Below, piece by piece: positions 54,962-64,000 of a stretch of DNA of 64,000 nucleotides (its first letter is position 1; the number at the start of each line of letters is the position of its first letter). The stretch is from Anaeramoeba ignava (taxonomy: Eukaryota > Metamonada > Anaeramoebidae), in the NCBI GenBank assembly GCA_028826165.1, contig JAPDFW010000022.1, positions 124,001 to 188,000 of the forward strand, in the 5' to 3' direction. Below the pieces are notes generated by a model. That model was not told the origin of the DNA and made no database searches. It saw nothing but the letters and a program-made list of their open reading frames with translations. The translations under genes were made by a program, and so were the position numbers.

Positions 54962-57243
54962 TCATTTAAATTCTTTTAAACAATAAGTTTCAAGAAATTC
55001 AATAGTTTCAAGATCACCATCACCAATACGACAAATAATATTAGCATAATCCTTCAAAGAAAGATTCATTTTAATAATAGAAGTAGCCAAATGTATTCTT
55101 CTATCAGGATTTGTAAGTAATAAATAAAGCAATTCTTCTTGCATTAAAATTTTCCTTTGAGAATTTGTAAGAATTTTTCCTTTTGGAGCGTTGACTTTCA
55201 GTTTGGGTTTTTTAACATCCTCTTCCGGGATTTCTGATTCAGCTTTGCGTTTGAGATCTGTTTCATCAGGAGGATTCTCTTGTTTCACTTTTGGATTCTG
55301 ATCATCTTCTGATTCAGATTCATTACTGTCAATTTCTTTTGATTGATCAAGTATGTTTTTTTTATTTGTTTTCATGCTTCTTTCTTTGCGTTTGACTTCG
55401 AGGATCATTCTCATCTTCTCATCCTGAAGCCATCTGCGAAGTCCAATTCTTTTTCTACGTTCGGAATCCTCACTTTGTTCGAAATAAAAATGTTCCATAA
55501 ATGAAAATTGTTTATCTTTTCGTTTTGTTTCTGTTCCCCATCTTTTCTCACTAACTTTCATTGTATTGATGGGATTTTCAACAACAAATATTCTTAACGA
55601 TCTATTGGCTTCCGTTTCATCCACAAAAAAGTCTAAGTAAGCTTGCCATAAATGTTTATTATTTTTTTTAACTTCATTGCATATTTCTAAAGTTGTTCCA
55701 GGTTCTCCTAGTGATATTAGTGCTTCCTCAAGGTAATGATATCCTCGACTGCGTACAATTTTTTTGGTTCTTAAAAACCGATTAAGATTTTTTGCAACAT
55801 GTCTTGATCTTCTATCTGGTCTTCTTTTCCTTTTTTGATCAGGATCTTTTTTTTAAAGAAATTATTTTAAAAATTATTTTATAATTAATTATAAAATTAA
55901 TTATAATATTAAATATAAAATTAAATATAAAATTAATTATAATATTAAATATAAAATTATTTATAAAATTATTTATAAAATTAATTATAATATTAATTAT
56001 AATATTAATTATAATATTAATTATAATATTAATTATAATATTTATTATAATATTAATTATAATATTTATTATAAAATTAATTATAATATTAAATATAATA
56101 TTTATTATAATATTAAATATAATTATATTATAAAATTAATTATAATATTAATTATAAAAATTTATTATAAAATTTATTATTAATTATAATATTTATTATA
56201 ATATTATTTATAAATATAATATTAATTATAATATTAATTATAAAATTTATTATAATATTTATTATAATATTAATTATAATATTAATTATAATATTATTTA
56301 CAAAATTAATTATAAAATTTATTTTAAAATTAATTATAATATTTATTTATAATATTTTTATTATAATATTAAATTATAATATTATTTTATAAAATTATTT
56401 ATAAAATTAATTATAAAATTATAATATTATTTATAAAATTAATTATAATATTAATATATAATTATAATTATAATATTAATTATAATATTAATTATTTATA
56501 ATATTATTTACAAAATTAATTATAAAATTAATTATAAAATTAATTATAATATTAATTATAAAATTAATTATAATATTAATTATAATATTATTTATAATAT
56601 TAAATACAATATTATTTATAAAATTTATTATAATATTAATTACAATATATTAATTATAATATTAATTATAATATTAATATTAAATATAATATTAATTATA
56701 AAATTTATTTTATTATAAAATTAATTATAATATTAATATAATATTAATTATAAAATTAATTATAATATTAAATATATTAATAATTATAAAATTAATTAAT
56801 TATTAAATACAATATTATTTATAATATTAATTATAATATTATTTATAATATTATTTACAAAATTAATTATAATATTATTTACAAAATTAATTATAAAATT
56901 AATTACAATATTAATTATAATATTAATTATAATATTAAATATAATATTAATTATAATATTAATTATAAAATTAATTATAATATTATTTAAAGAAATTATT
57001 ATAATATTTATTATAATATTAATTATAATATTAATTATAATATTAATTACCATTTTCATTTGGAGAATCTTCATCTCGATTTTCTGTTGATTGTAATTCT
57101 TCATGTGAAAAATTATCTGCTTGGTTTTCATTTTCTTCTTCTGATTGATTTTTTTTTTTGGAATTTCGTTTTAATTTATTAAAAAAAATAACGGCATTTG
57201 TTCCTGATTCAATTTCTTCTTCAGAAAAATCTTCAATTTCCAT
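54962..57243 (-). CDS. Unrecognised basic/acidic nuclear-looking protein
   Basis: Two exons, 57243-57051 and ~55851-54962, join in phase (AAT G|AT CCT to NDPDQKRKRRP). The first exon encodes an acidic N-terminus (EIEDFSEEEIESGTNAV). The second begins with a strong basic cluster (KRKRRPDRRSRHVAK), suggesting nuclear localisation, then a helical segment (RGYHYLEEALISLGEPGTTL) that could be a winged-helix-like fold, a charged coil, an acidic/proline stretch and a helical C-terminus (RRIHLATSIIKMNLSLKDYA). I do not recognise the family. GC content in the second exon is higher than in surrounding DNA, consistent with a conserved gene. Confidence 0.75.
55852..57050 (-). repeat. 1.2-kb intron of ATTATAATATTA units
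   Basis: The largest simple-repeat intron in the window: near-pure AATTATAATATT with AAATTTATT variants from donor (GAAAATG|GTAATTA) to acceptor (AAAAAG|ATCC). It contains no AG-NNN-GT element. Confidence 0.85.
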
Positions 57244-57342
57244 TTTAAAATAAGAAAAAAAATGAAAAAAATGAAAAAAATGAAAAAAATGAAAAATAAA
57301 ATTTTGTTTTACATTTTAATTAAAATTTTTAAATTTAAAAAT

Positions 57343-60300
57343 TCATTTATCTTTTTTAGGAATTTCAAAGAAATCTGTTAATTTTAATTGTTTAAGTTCT
57401 TTTTTAACATTATTTTGATTTGAAACAATTTCTTTTTGATTTTTTTCACGAACAAAATAATCAAAAATAGTTTTTTGAATAAAATTTTTTTTTGGTTTTT
57501 TTTTTCTTTTTGGACGTTTTGGTGAAAAATAAGGTTTAATAGAAGGATAAAATTGGAAAAGAGTTGTTTGAGTGCCTTTTATATTTGGTTTCTTTAATGG
57601 TGCAGTTGGTTGAGTCAAACAAACTATATCAATTTTTTTTGGAGAAATTGGGAAAAAATTTAAAAGTCCTTTTTTTTCATTGAAATTTTGTTGACTTTTT
57701 GCTTGAAATTTTTTTGGTTTGGTTTCTAAAGTTTTTCTTTTTTCTGTTTGAGTTTTTTTGGATCTTTTTTTTTTGCTTTTTTCTTTTTTAATTATTGAAT
57801 CTTCAATTTTAAATTGTTTTTGTTTTTCTTGTATTTTTGAATCTGATTGTGTTTTTCTTTTTTTTTTCTGATAATTTTGATTTTTGATTTTATTTTGATT
57901 TGAATTAAAAGATTGAGTTGATAAATTAGTTGTTTTTTTTGGCAAATTTGAAAAATTATTTTGCAAATTGAAAATTTGATGAATTTGATTTTGAATTTGA
58001 TTTTCATTTTGATTTTGATTTTGATTTTGATTTTGAATTTTGATTTTGAATTTGATTTTGATTTTGATTTTGATTTTGATTTTGATTTTGATTTTGATTT
58101 TGATTTTGATTTTGATTTTGATTTTGATTTTGATTTTGATTTTGATTTTGATTTTGATTTTGATTTAAGAATTGATTTTGATTTAAGAATTGATTTTGCA
58201 TTTGAATTAAAAAATCTTTATTTTCCTTTCTATTTAGAAGTTGTTTTTCATTTTGGTTTTCATTCATCAATTCATTTATAATTTCATTTTCAATTTTATT
58301 TAAAAAGTCATTATGATTTTGAATTTGATTTAATTGGTTTTGATTTAATTGGTTTTGATTTAATTGATTTTGATTTAATTGATTTTGATTTAATTGGTTT
58401 TGATTTAATTGATTTTGATTTAATTGATTTTGATTTAATTGATTTTGATTTAATTGGTTTTGATTTAATTGGTTTTGATTTAATTGGTTTTGATTTAATT
58501 GATTTGTATTTGGATTTTGATTTGGATTTTGATTTGCAAAATCACGAATAATTGAAATAATATCATATTGTATTTTATGTTCTAGCATTTTTTTGATCTG
58601 AGATTGAACTTTAGGAGACTCAGTATTAACAGTTGGAATAATTTGTTTAATCCCTTTTAAAACACCAACAAATTGAGTTAATTCTGAAAGAGAACAATGA
58701 CTACTCACTGGAATATTAAATATCATATTTTCTGCATTTTGTTGAATACGAATATTTTGAATAGAATTTCGAGATTTTTTTGAATCAAGTGACCATCCAG
58801 TCATTTTGAATCCAATTATTTTTGTTTGTGTTTCTATTTAAGTGTTTTGTTTATCATTTTTTTTGAGTTGAAATTTAAATCAATGATTTTTTTTTTTTGG
58901 AAATTTATTTTATTTACGTTGATTGATTTCTTGCAAATATTTTCTCATCAAATCAAATCTAATTTTGTTCATATCAAAAAAATGAATTGGAGTTTGTTTT
59001 GGGTCTTGTGTAATTAATTTTTTATCTTCTTCATCTAAACAAAGCATTAATATTTTATATTTTCTTGGATTTGCATATATTTTGTATCCAAGATTTTTTG
59101 CAACAGTTAAAACAACCATTTCTTTTCCTAGAAAAAAAATCAAATTCAAATCAAATATTCAAATTAAATCAAATCAAATATTCAAATTAAATCAAATCAA
59201 ATATTCAAATTAAATCAAATATTTAAATCAAATATTCAAATCAAATCAAATATTCAAATTAAATCAAATATTTAAATTAAATCAAATATTAAAATTAAAT
59301 CAAAAATTAAATCAAATATTCAAATTAAATATTCAAATCAAATATTCAAATTAAATATTCAAATTAAATTAAATATTCAAATTAAATCAAATATTTAAAT
59401 TAAATCAAATCAAATATTCAAATTAAATTAAATATTTAAATTAAATTAAATATTAAAATTAAATCAAATATTAAAATCAAATCAAATATTCAAATTAAAT
59501 CAAATATTTAAATCAAATCAAATATTCAAATTAAATTAAATATTAAATCAAATATTCAAATTAAATCAAATATTTAAATTAAATATTCAAATTAAATCAA
59601 ATCAAATATTTAAATCAAATATTAAAATCAAATCAAATATTCAAATTAAATCAAATATTTAAATTAAAATTCAAATTAAATCAAAAATCAAATTTAAATT
59701 AAAATTAAATCAAATATTAAAATTAAATCAAATATTTAAATTAAAATTAAATATTAAAATTAAATTAAATATTCAAATTAAATCAAATATTAATATTAAA
59801 TCAAATCAAATATTCAAATCGGGTATAAATACCTAATGTATATGTTCCAAATAAACATAGAAATTTTAAATCCTTTTTCTCACAATTTTTTTGAATTTCT
59901 AAAATTTGATTCAAAATATAATTTGCAGCTTCGATTTCAGTCAAAAAAATAGATTTTGAATCATCACAAAAAGTAGTATCAAGATATAAAACATCAATTC
60001 TGGATTCATTTTTTAAAACTTGAAATTTATTATTGAGAAGTTCATTATTAAAACGAAAATCCCCAGTCTAAATAATTTATAAATTGTTTTAAATAATTTT
60101 TTATTTTGATTCGTTTTTCTTGATTTTTTTTTTGTTAAAATACATGCAAAGATTCTTTTTCCATCTTGAAATTTGAATAAAAACATACAAGAACCAGGAC
60201 AATGATTTGCATCCAAAAACTGAATTTCAATATTATCAATAAAAATGGATTGATTATCTATAATAATATTTGGAAATATTTAATTTGAGATAAAAATTCC

Positions 60301-60642
60301 TTTTTCTAATTCAAAATAAATTAAAACGAACATTCAAAACCAAAAATAATATTTGGTTGAATTCCTTTTAAAGAAACGAGTAAATTTTTGGTTTTCCAAT
60401 GACAATAAATGTTTTTTTTGAAGTTTTTTGTAATTCCTATTGTATGATCTGTATGGAAATGTGATAAAAAATAATGATTTAAAGATTCATCTTTATAACG
60501 AAATCCATCAACAATAAAAGAAGTTCCTTGAACTATAAAAAAAAAGCACAATGATTTAATTGAATTTTGTTATTTTATTTTATTTTATTTTATTTTATTA
60601 AAAACTTTCTTTACTTTGATTTTCTTTTGGAATTTGAATCAT
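57343..60642 (-). CDS. SNM1/DCLRE1-type metallo-beta-lactamase nuclease with PIP-box tail
   Basis: Exons (minus): 60642 (MIQIPKENQ), ~60537-60330, ~60259-60150, ~60066-59833, 59127-58918, 58833-57343. Catalytic motifs: FLSHFHTDHTIG (HxHxDH), LDANHCPGS, TGDFRFNN, LYLDTTFCD, then the DRMBL part: LCLFGTYTLGKEMVV, YANPRKYKIL, KIIGFKMTGWSLDSK, IPVSSHCSLSEL and IIPTVN. SNM1 proteins are 5' exonucleases for interstrand crosslink repair or telomere/end processing. The tail holds a LNQNQ repeat, basic clusters and three canonical PCNA-binding boxes (QTTLFQFY, QKTIFDYF, QLKLTDFF). Frame problems: an extra T near 58036 in the repeat and a phase mismatch at the junction of the CPGS and TGDFR exons. Confidence 0.88.
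58038..58520 (-). repeat. Coding repeats LNQNQ and NQNQ in SNM1 tail
   Basis: Two coding microsatellites: CAATTAAATCAAAAC units (LNQNQ, ~12 copies, 58325-58500) and AATCAA units (58040-58165). The break into SKSKSK at ~58036 results from one extra T. Confidence 0.8.
59128..59832 (-). repeat. SNM1 intron of AAATATTCAAATTAAATC units
   Basis: A 705-nt intron between LGTYTL-G and KEMVV, in phase. It is built of TCAAATATTCAAATTAAA units of variable length. Confidence 0.82.
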
Positions 60643-60674
60643 AAATGAAAAAAATGAAAAATGAAAAATGAAAA

Positions 60675-60845
60675 ATGAAAAAAATGAATTTTAGTTTTAA
60701 TTTTAATTTTAATTTTAATTTTGATTTTAATTTTAATTTTAATTTTAAATTTAATTTTAATTTTAATTTTAATTTTAATTTTAATTTTAATTTTAATTTT
60801 AATTTTAATTTTAATTTTAATTTTAATTTTAATTTTGATTTTAAT
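60675..60845. repeat. (ATTTTA)n tract at the 3' end of RCC1-BTB copy C
   Basis: About 170 bp of TTTTAA hexamers ending at the stop codon of copy C. It is the same tail as after copy A and the 39.8-kb fragment. It also forms the region just upstream of the SNM1 start, next to a TTTTTTTCATTTTTCATTTTTC tract (60642-60690, minus strand). Confidence 0.7.
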
Positions 60846-62599
60846 TTTGATTATTAAATTTGTTAATTAATAAATCAAATAAATTTGGATTTGTTTGATT
60901 TATTTGAAAATAATCAATTCCAATTTCAATTTCATTAATTATTTCTTGTGTAATTTCAATTTCATCTTTAATTTGATTTGAATAAATCCAATATTCAAAT
61001 ATTTGAAATGATTTATTACTTAATTCACTATAATCTGTAACTTTATTAGATTTATCTTCAGTTACAGATAAAAACATTCCTCGATATAATTCACTTCTCA
61101 TTATTAATATTAATTTTGGAAATTTATATTGTTTTTCTTTTCTTTCAATAATAAAATCTTTTTCATTTTCATTTAAATAAATTCTTTTCATTGTTTCTTC
61201 AATTTTTTCATTTGAATTTATAATTTCTTTAATTTCAGAATATAATTTTGGATTTATTTTGGAATTGTTTGAATAAATCATTTCAAATATTTGATTTGAT
61301 TCTTTAATTGATTTTTTTGAAATAATTTCTTGAAGTTTTTCATTTTGATTTTCATTTTGATTTAATCTATATTTTAATATTAATTTATGAGCTTCAATTA
61401 TTTCTCCATTTTTGGTTTTAAATGAAATATTGCAAAATTCTTTTCTTCTAAATAATTTTATCAAATCTTCTTCAAGATTGGAAAAAGAAGGATAAGAATA
61501 ATAAAGAAATGATTTGTTATATCCACAAGAAATATGATAATTAGAAATATCTTCATTAAATCTTAATTTAGGAAGTTCAATTTGAATTGGAATTAATTGT
61601 TCATTTGTATCTCCAGTTCCTAATTGGCCAAAATAATTATCTCCAAATACTATCAATTTTGAATTAGAAGTTAAAACTAAAGTATGATTATCACCAACAG
61701 AAAAATCAAGAATATCATCATCATTTTCAAATAAAGATGATTTGATTTCAGTAAATTCATAAGTATCTTCTTCATCTTCGCCAAGTCCATTAAACTGATA
61801 ATTTCCACATGAATAAAGTTTTCTTTTTGGATTTTCATTTTGATTTTCAATCAACATTATTGAATGAAACACTCCACATTGAATATCAATTATTTTGCCT
61901 TTTGGAATATTTTGGATTTTGGTTAGTTTTTGGATTTTGGTTTCTTCTTTTCTTGATTCTCCTAATCCAAGTTGACCAGAAACATTTCCACCACATCCAA
62001 ATAATTCTTGATTTGAATTTAAAAGAAAAACATGATATGAATCATTTCCTGAAAATATTTTAGAAACATTTTCTCATCATTAAAATTGGTTTTTTTGTTT
62101 TTTTAAGTGTTTTAGAATCAAAACCAAGTTGACGATCTTCATTTGAACCAATTCCATAAGCGTTTTTATTTGAAGTTAATAAGTAAATTGAACTATCTCC
62201 AGAAACAATATCTTGAATTATTTTATCATTTGAATCTTCAATTAATGATGAAATATTGATAAATTCATTTGGATTTTTTGGATTAATATCTTTTCCTTTG
62301 GCAAATACATTTCCTTCTATTGTTAAAATAGCTTCATTTTTAAAACCAGCAGTTACTTTTTGAATATTTTCAATTTGAATTTTTGAAGGATTTTGATTTG
62401 AATTTTGGAGATATTCTATTGTTTTTCCATTTTTAAAAAGGAAAATTGTTGAAAAACAACCTGTTGAAATTTGTTTAATTTGTTTTTCATTTTCATTTTC
62501 ATTTTCAAATTTAAATTGAATTGGTTTTGTTATTTCATTTGGTTCATTTTTGATAAGTTTTGATTCTTGATTTAAACCAAAAAATATAATTTCATTCAT
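60841..62599 (-). CDS. RCC1-repeat BTB protein, copy C (one frame break)
   Basis: The start MNEIIFFGLNQESK closely matches copies A and B. The frame breaks at ~62065: where copy B reads ATGATGAAAAATGTTTC, this copy reads ATGATGAGAAAATGTTTC, an extra G in a mixed context, giving a stop at 62060. Downstream the RCC1 blades resume in the other frame (LFGCGGNVSGQLGLGES, KLIVFGDNYFGQLGTGD) and the BTB segments end NNQN. Function is as for copy B. The insertion is not in a simple homopolymer, so real inactivation is more plausible here than for the other breaks. Confidence 0.85.
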
Positions 62600-62640
62600 T
62601 TTTGAAAAGAAAAAAAATGAAAAAATGAATTTTTGGATTT

Positions 62641-63480
62641 TTATTCTTTTTTTTCTTTTTGTTCTTTTTGTTCTTTTTTAATAAAAATAAATTGATAAAT
62701 TGATAAACAAAATCCAAAAATCAAAACTAAAAATGAAATTAAAAACCAAATTAAAATAATTGTAATATTCATTATTGTTGGAAATGGAAAATGAGAAACA
62801 AAATAATTATATTTTTGATTTAAAGAAAATGAATTTTCTTCAATTTCAAAAGTAACAAATCCTCCTCCAAAATCTCCAAGAATAGATCTTAAAGTATATT
62901 CAAAAATATAATTATTTTCATTATTTTTTTCATGTTTATAAATACATCCATAATGATCATGTCCAGTAAAAATTAATTTGGGTTTGATTTTTTCAAGAAT
63001 AAATTTAGAATTTTCTTCTGAAAGTAAATTTTGTTCAACAACTGCATTTTTAGATATTATAGATTCAAATTGATCAAGAGCTGAATCTCCTGAACAACTT
63101 CCTTTTGGTTTATAAAGTGGAATATGCATAAATAAAATGATTGGTTTTTCATTCGTAACTTCACTTAATTTCAAAACAAAATCCCAAGTTTTTGATTTTT
63201 CAATTTCATTTAATGAACCATCTAATGGAATATTATTTAGAAAAGCAAAAATATGATTTGATTCATTCATTTCAATGTTTAATTTATTAAAATTTTTTTC
63301 AAATCTTTCAATAATAAATGGAACACATTCAATTCCATATCCAATATCATGATTTCCAGCCATTGTTATTAATTCTATTGATTTATTTTTTTGAATCAAT
63401 TCGAAAATATTATTAAATCTTTCAATTCTTTGATTGAATTTGTAATCATCTTTATCAGAATTTCTATTAAGTATTTCAAA
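62641..63480 (-). pseudogene. Cdc1/Ted1/MPPE1-like metallophosphoesterase, 5'-truncated
   Basis: The frame carries the second half of a calcineurin-type phosphoesterase: ITMAGNHDIGYG (GNHD), ILFMHIPLY (H), LIFTGHDHYGCIYKH (GHDH), then a C-terminal membrane helix (NITIILIWFLISFLVLIF) and a lysine-rich tail (KKEQKEQKEKKE), typical of the Cdc1/Ted1/MPPE1 group that remodels GPI anchors in the ER. In-frame sequence extends up to about 63480 (LNRNSDKDDYKFNQRIERF). The first metal motifs (D-x-H and G-D-x-x-D) are absent within the window upstream, where only AT-rich DNA and the tail of another ORF are seen. It is either a truncated copy or a missing 5' exon. Confidence 0.72.
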
Positions 63481-63766
63481 TGTTTCTATTTTTTTTACAT
63501 TTCTCTTTTATAATTAATCCAAGTATAATTTTTGCTAATTTAATTCTTAAATTAGATTAAAAAGTAAAAAAAGAAGTTTGAAAAGAAGTGTTTGATCAAA
63601 TTTAATCATTTCAAAAAAAAAAGAAGAAGAAGAAGAAGAAGGTATTTGAAAAAAAAAGAAAAAAAGAAAAAGAAAAATTTCGACTTTTGTCAATTGAAGG
63701 CAAAAAAAAAAATTGAAGGCAAAAAAACAACAAAAAGCAAACAAATTGAGACACAAAACAAAACAA
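63481..63766. other. Spacer with no clear gene
   Basis: A-rich DNA with AGAAGAAGA and GGCAAAAAAA stretches. The short ORFs on both strands are low-complexity Lys/Phe and unconvincing. A minus-strand hydrophobic stretch at ~63485-63545 (IKLAKIILGLIIKEK) could be a remnant of the metallophosphoesterase N-terminus. Confidence 0.4.
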
Positions 63767-64000
63767 TCATTTTTTAGCATTTTGGTCTAAATTTTTAACT
63801 GGATTCTTTTCATCCAACAAACGAAAAAGCATTTTCCCTCTTTTATATTTAGTATCATTAATATATCCCATATTGTTCATGAAAGAAGTGATGCTTCTTC
63901 TAACATTTTTCTTCTTTTGGTTTGTGTGATTTTCACAAAAATCAAAAAGTTTATCTTTAATAACAACTTTAAGTGGCTTTTTCGTTTGGATTTTTTTCAT
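63767..64000 (-). CDS. Partial unknown protein at right edge
   Basis: A 77-codon frame reaches exactly the window edge (MKKIQTKKPLKVV), so the true start may be outside. The content is basic with a helix-turn-helix-like stretch (VRRSITSFMNNMGYINDTKY). I do not recognise it. GC content is higher than in adjacent spacers, which supports it being real. Confidence 0.45.
   Translation of the reverse strand: MKKIQTKKPLKVVIKDKLFDFCENHTNQKKKNVRRSITSFMNNMGYINDTKYKRGKMLFRLLDEKNPVKNLDQNAKK

Noticed and set aside
57961-58281. Plus-strand FDFDFD ORF opposite the SNM1 tail
   Set aside because: Antisense reading of the NQ repeat; no domain or promoter context.
1-64000. tRNA, rRNA or snRNA genes
   Set aside because: No cloverleaf, rRNA core or snRNA sequence was recognised in a reading of both strands; very divergent RNAs could be missed.

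Overview
The window is nuclear DNA from an extremely AT-rich protist. Genes carry GT-AG introns, proteins contain long Asn/Gln/Glu/Lys tracts, and both TAA and TGA serve as stops. The gene mix (RasGEFs, an RGS protein, Rab and Rag GTPases, RCC1-BTB, BTB-TLDc, ankyrin-BTB, LRR-PP2C) fits an amoeboid signalling-rich lineage. My best guess is Anaeramoeba or a relative. That rests on memory of gene style, not on a search, and a dictyostelid-like amoeba is the alternative. I see no rRNA, tRNA, CRISPR array or transposase.

Layout. 0.5-5.2 kb (-): PAS / coiled coil / RGS / DUF547 protein. 5.6-8.95 kb (+): RasGEF with ubiquitin/FERM-like N-terminus. 9.2-12.9 kb (-): LisH-RasGEF, head to head with RagC/Gtr2 (13.0-14.6 kb, +). 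14.75-18.5 kb (+): ankyrin-BTB gene. 19.1-24.5 kb (+): LRR-PP2C phosphatase. 24.8-27.1 kb (-): aminopeptidase P, head to head with the first of two tandem RCC1-BTB genes (27.1-30.9 kb). 30.9-39.8 kb: satellite-rich block with two BTB-TLDc genes and an RCC1-BTB fragment. 40.0-40.9 kb: Mediator MED7. 43-45 kb: bZIP factor and a PAQR/adiponectin-receptor-like membrane protein. 45.3-49.9 kb: coiled-coil protein resembling GRIPAP1. 50.1-53.1 kb: two Rab-type GTPases. 53.4 kb (-): UBL5/Hub1. 55-57.2 kb (-): unrecognised nuclear-looking protein. 57.3-60.6 kb (-): SNM1-type nuclease with PCNA-binding motifs. 60.8-62.6 kb (-): third RCC1-BTB. 62.6-63.5 kb (-): 5'-truncated metallophosphoesterase. The edge holds a partial unknown ORF.

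Most striking is the splicing architecture. In the ankyrin-BTB gene every gap between ankyrin exons is cut by exactly two AG-NNN-GT elements. Read as 3-nt microexons, they supply exactly the two residues missing from each repeat at the D-x-x-G loop, giving 18 microexons and 27 introns of 51-86 nt. The large intron of a BTB-TLDc gene on the other strand carries nine more AG-NNN-GT units, one per ~170-nt satellite copy. Most long introns are filled with a private simple repeat running almost from donor to acceptor. Several genes carry 1-2 nt frame breaks, mostly in A/T runs or coding microsatellites; these may be assembly indels rather than decay.

How the genes relate: G-protein signalling is concentrated here (two RasGEFs, RGS, Rag, two Rabs), with adaptor/scaffold families (BTB, TLDc, ankyrin, LRR) and housekeeping genes (MED7, UBL5, SNM1, aminopeptidase P) between. 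No operon logic applies. Neighbours share short head-to-head or convergent spacers, and a TTTTTCATTTTT-type tract lies upstream of most start codons.
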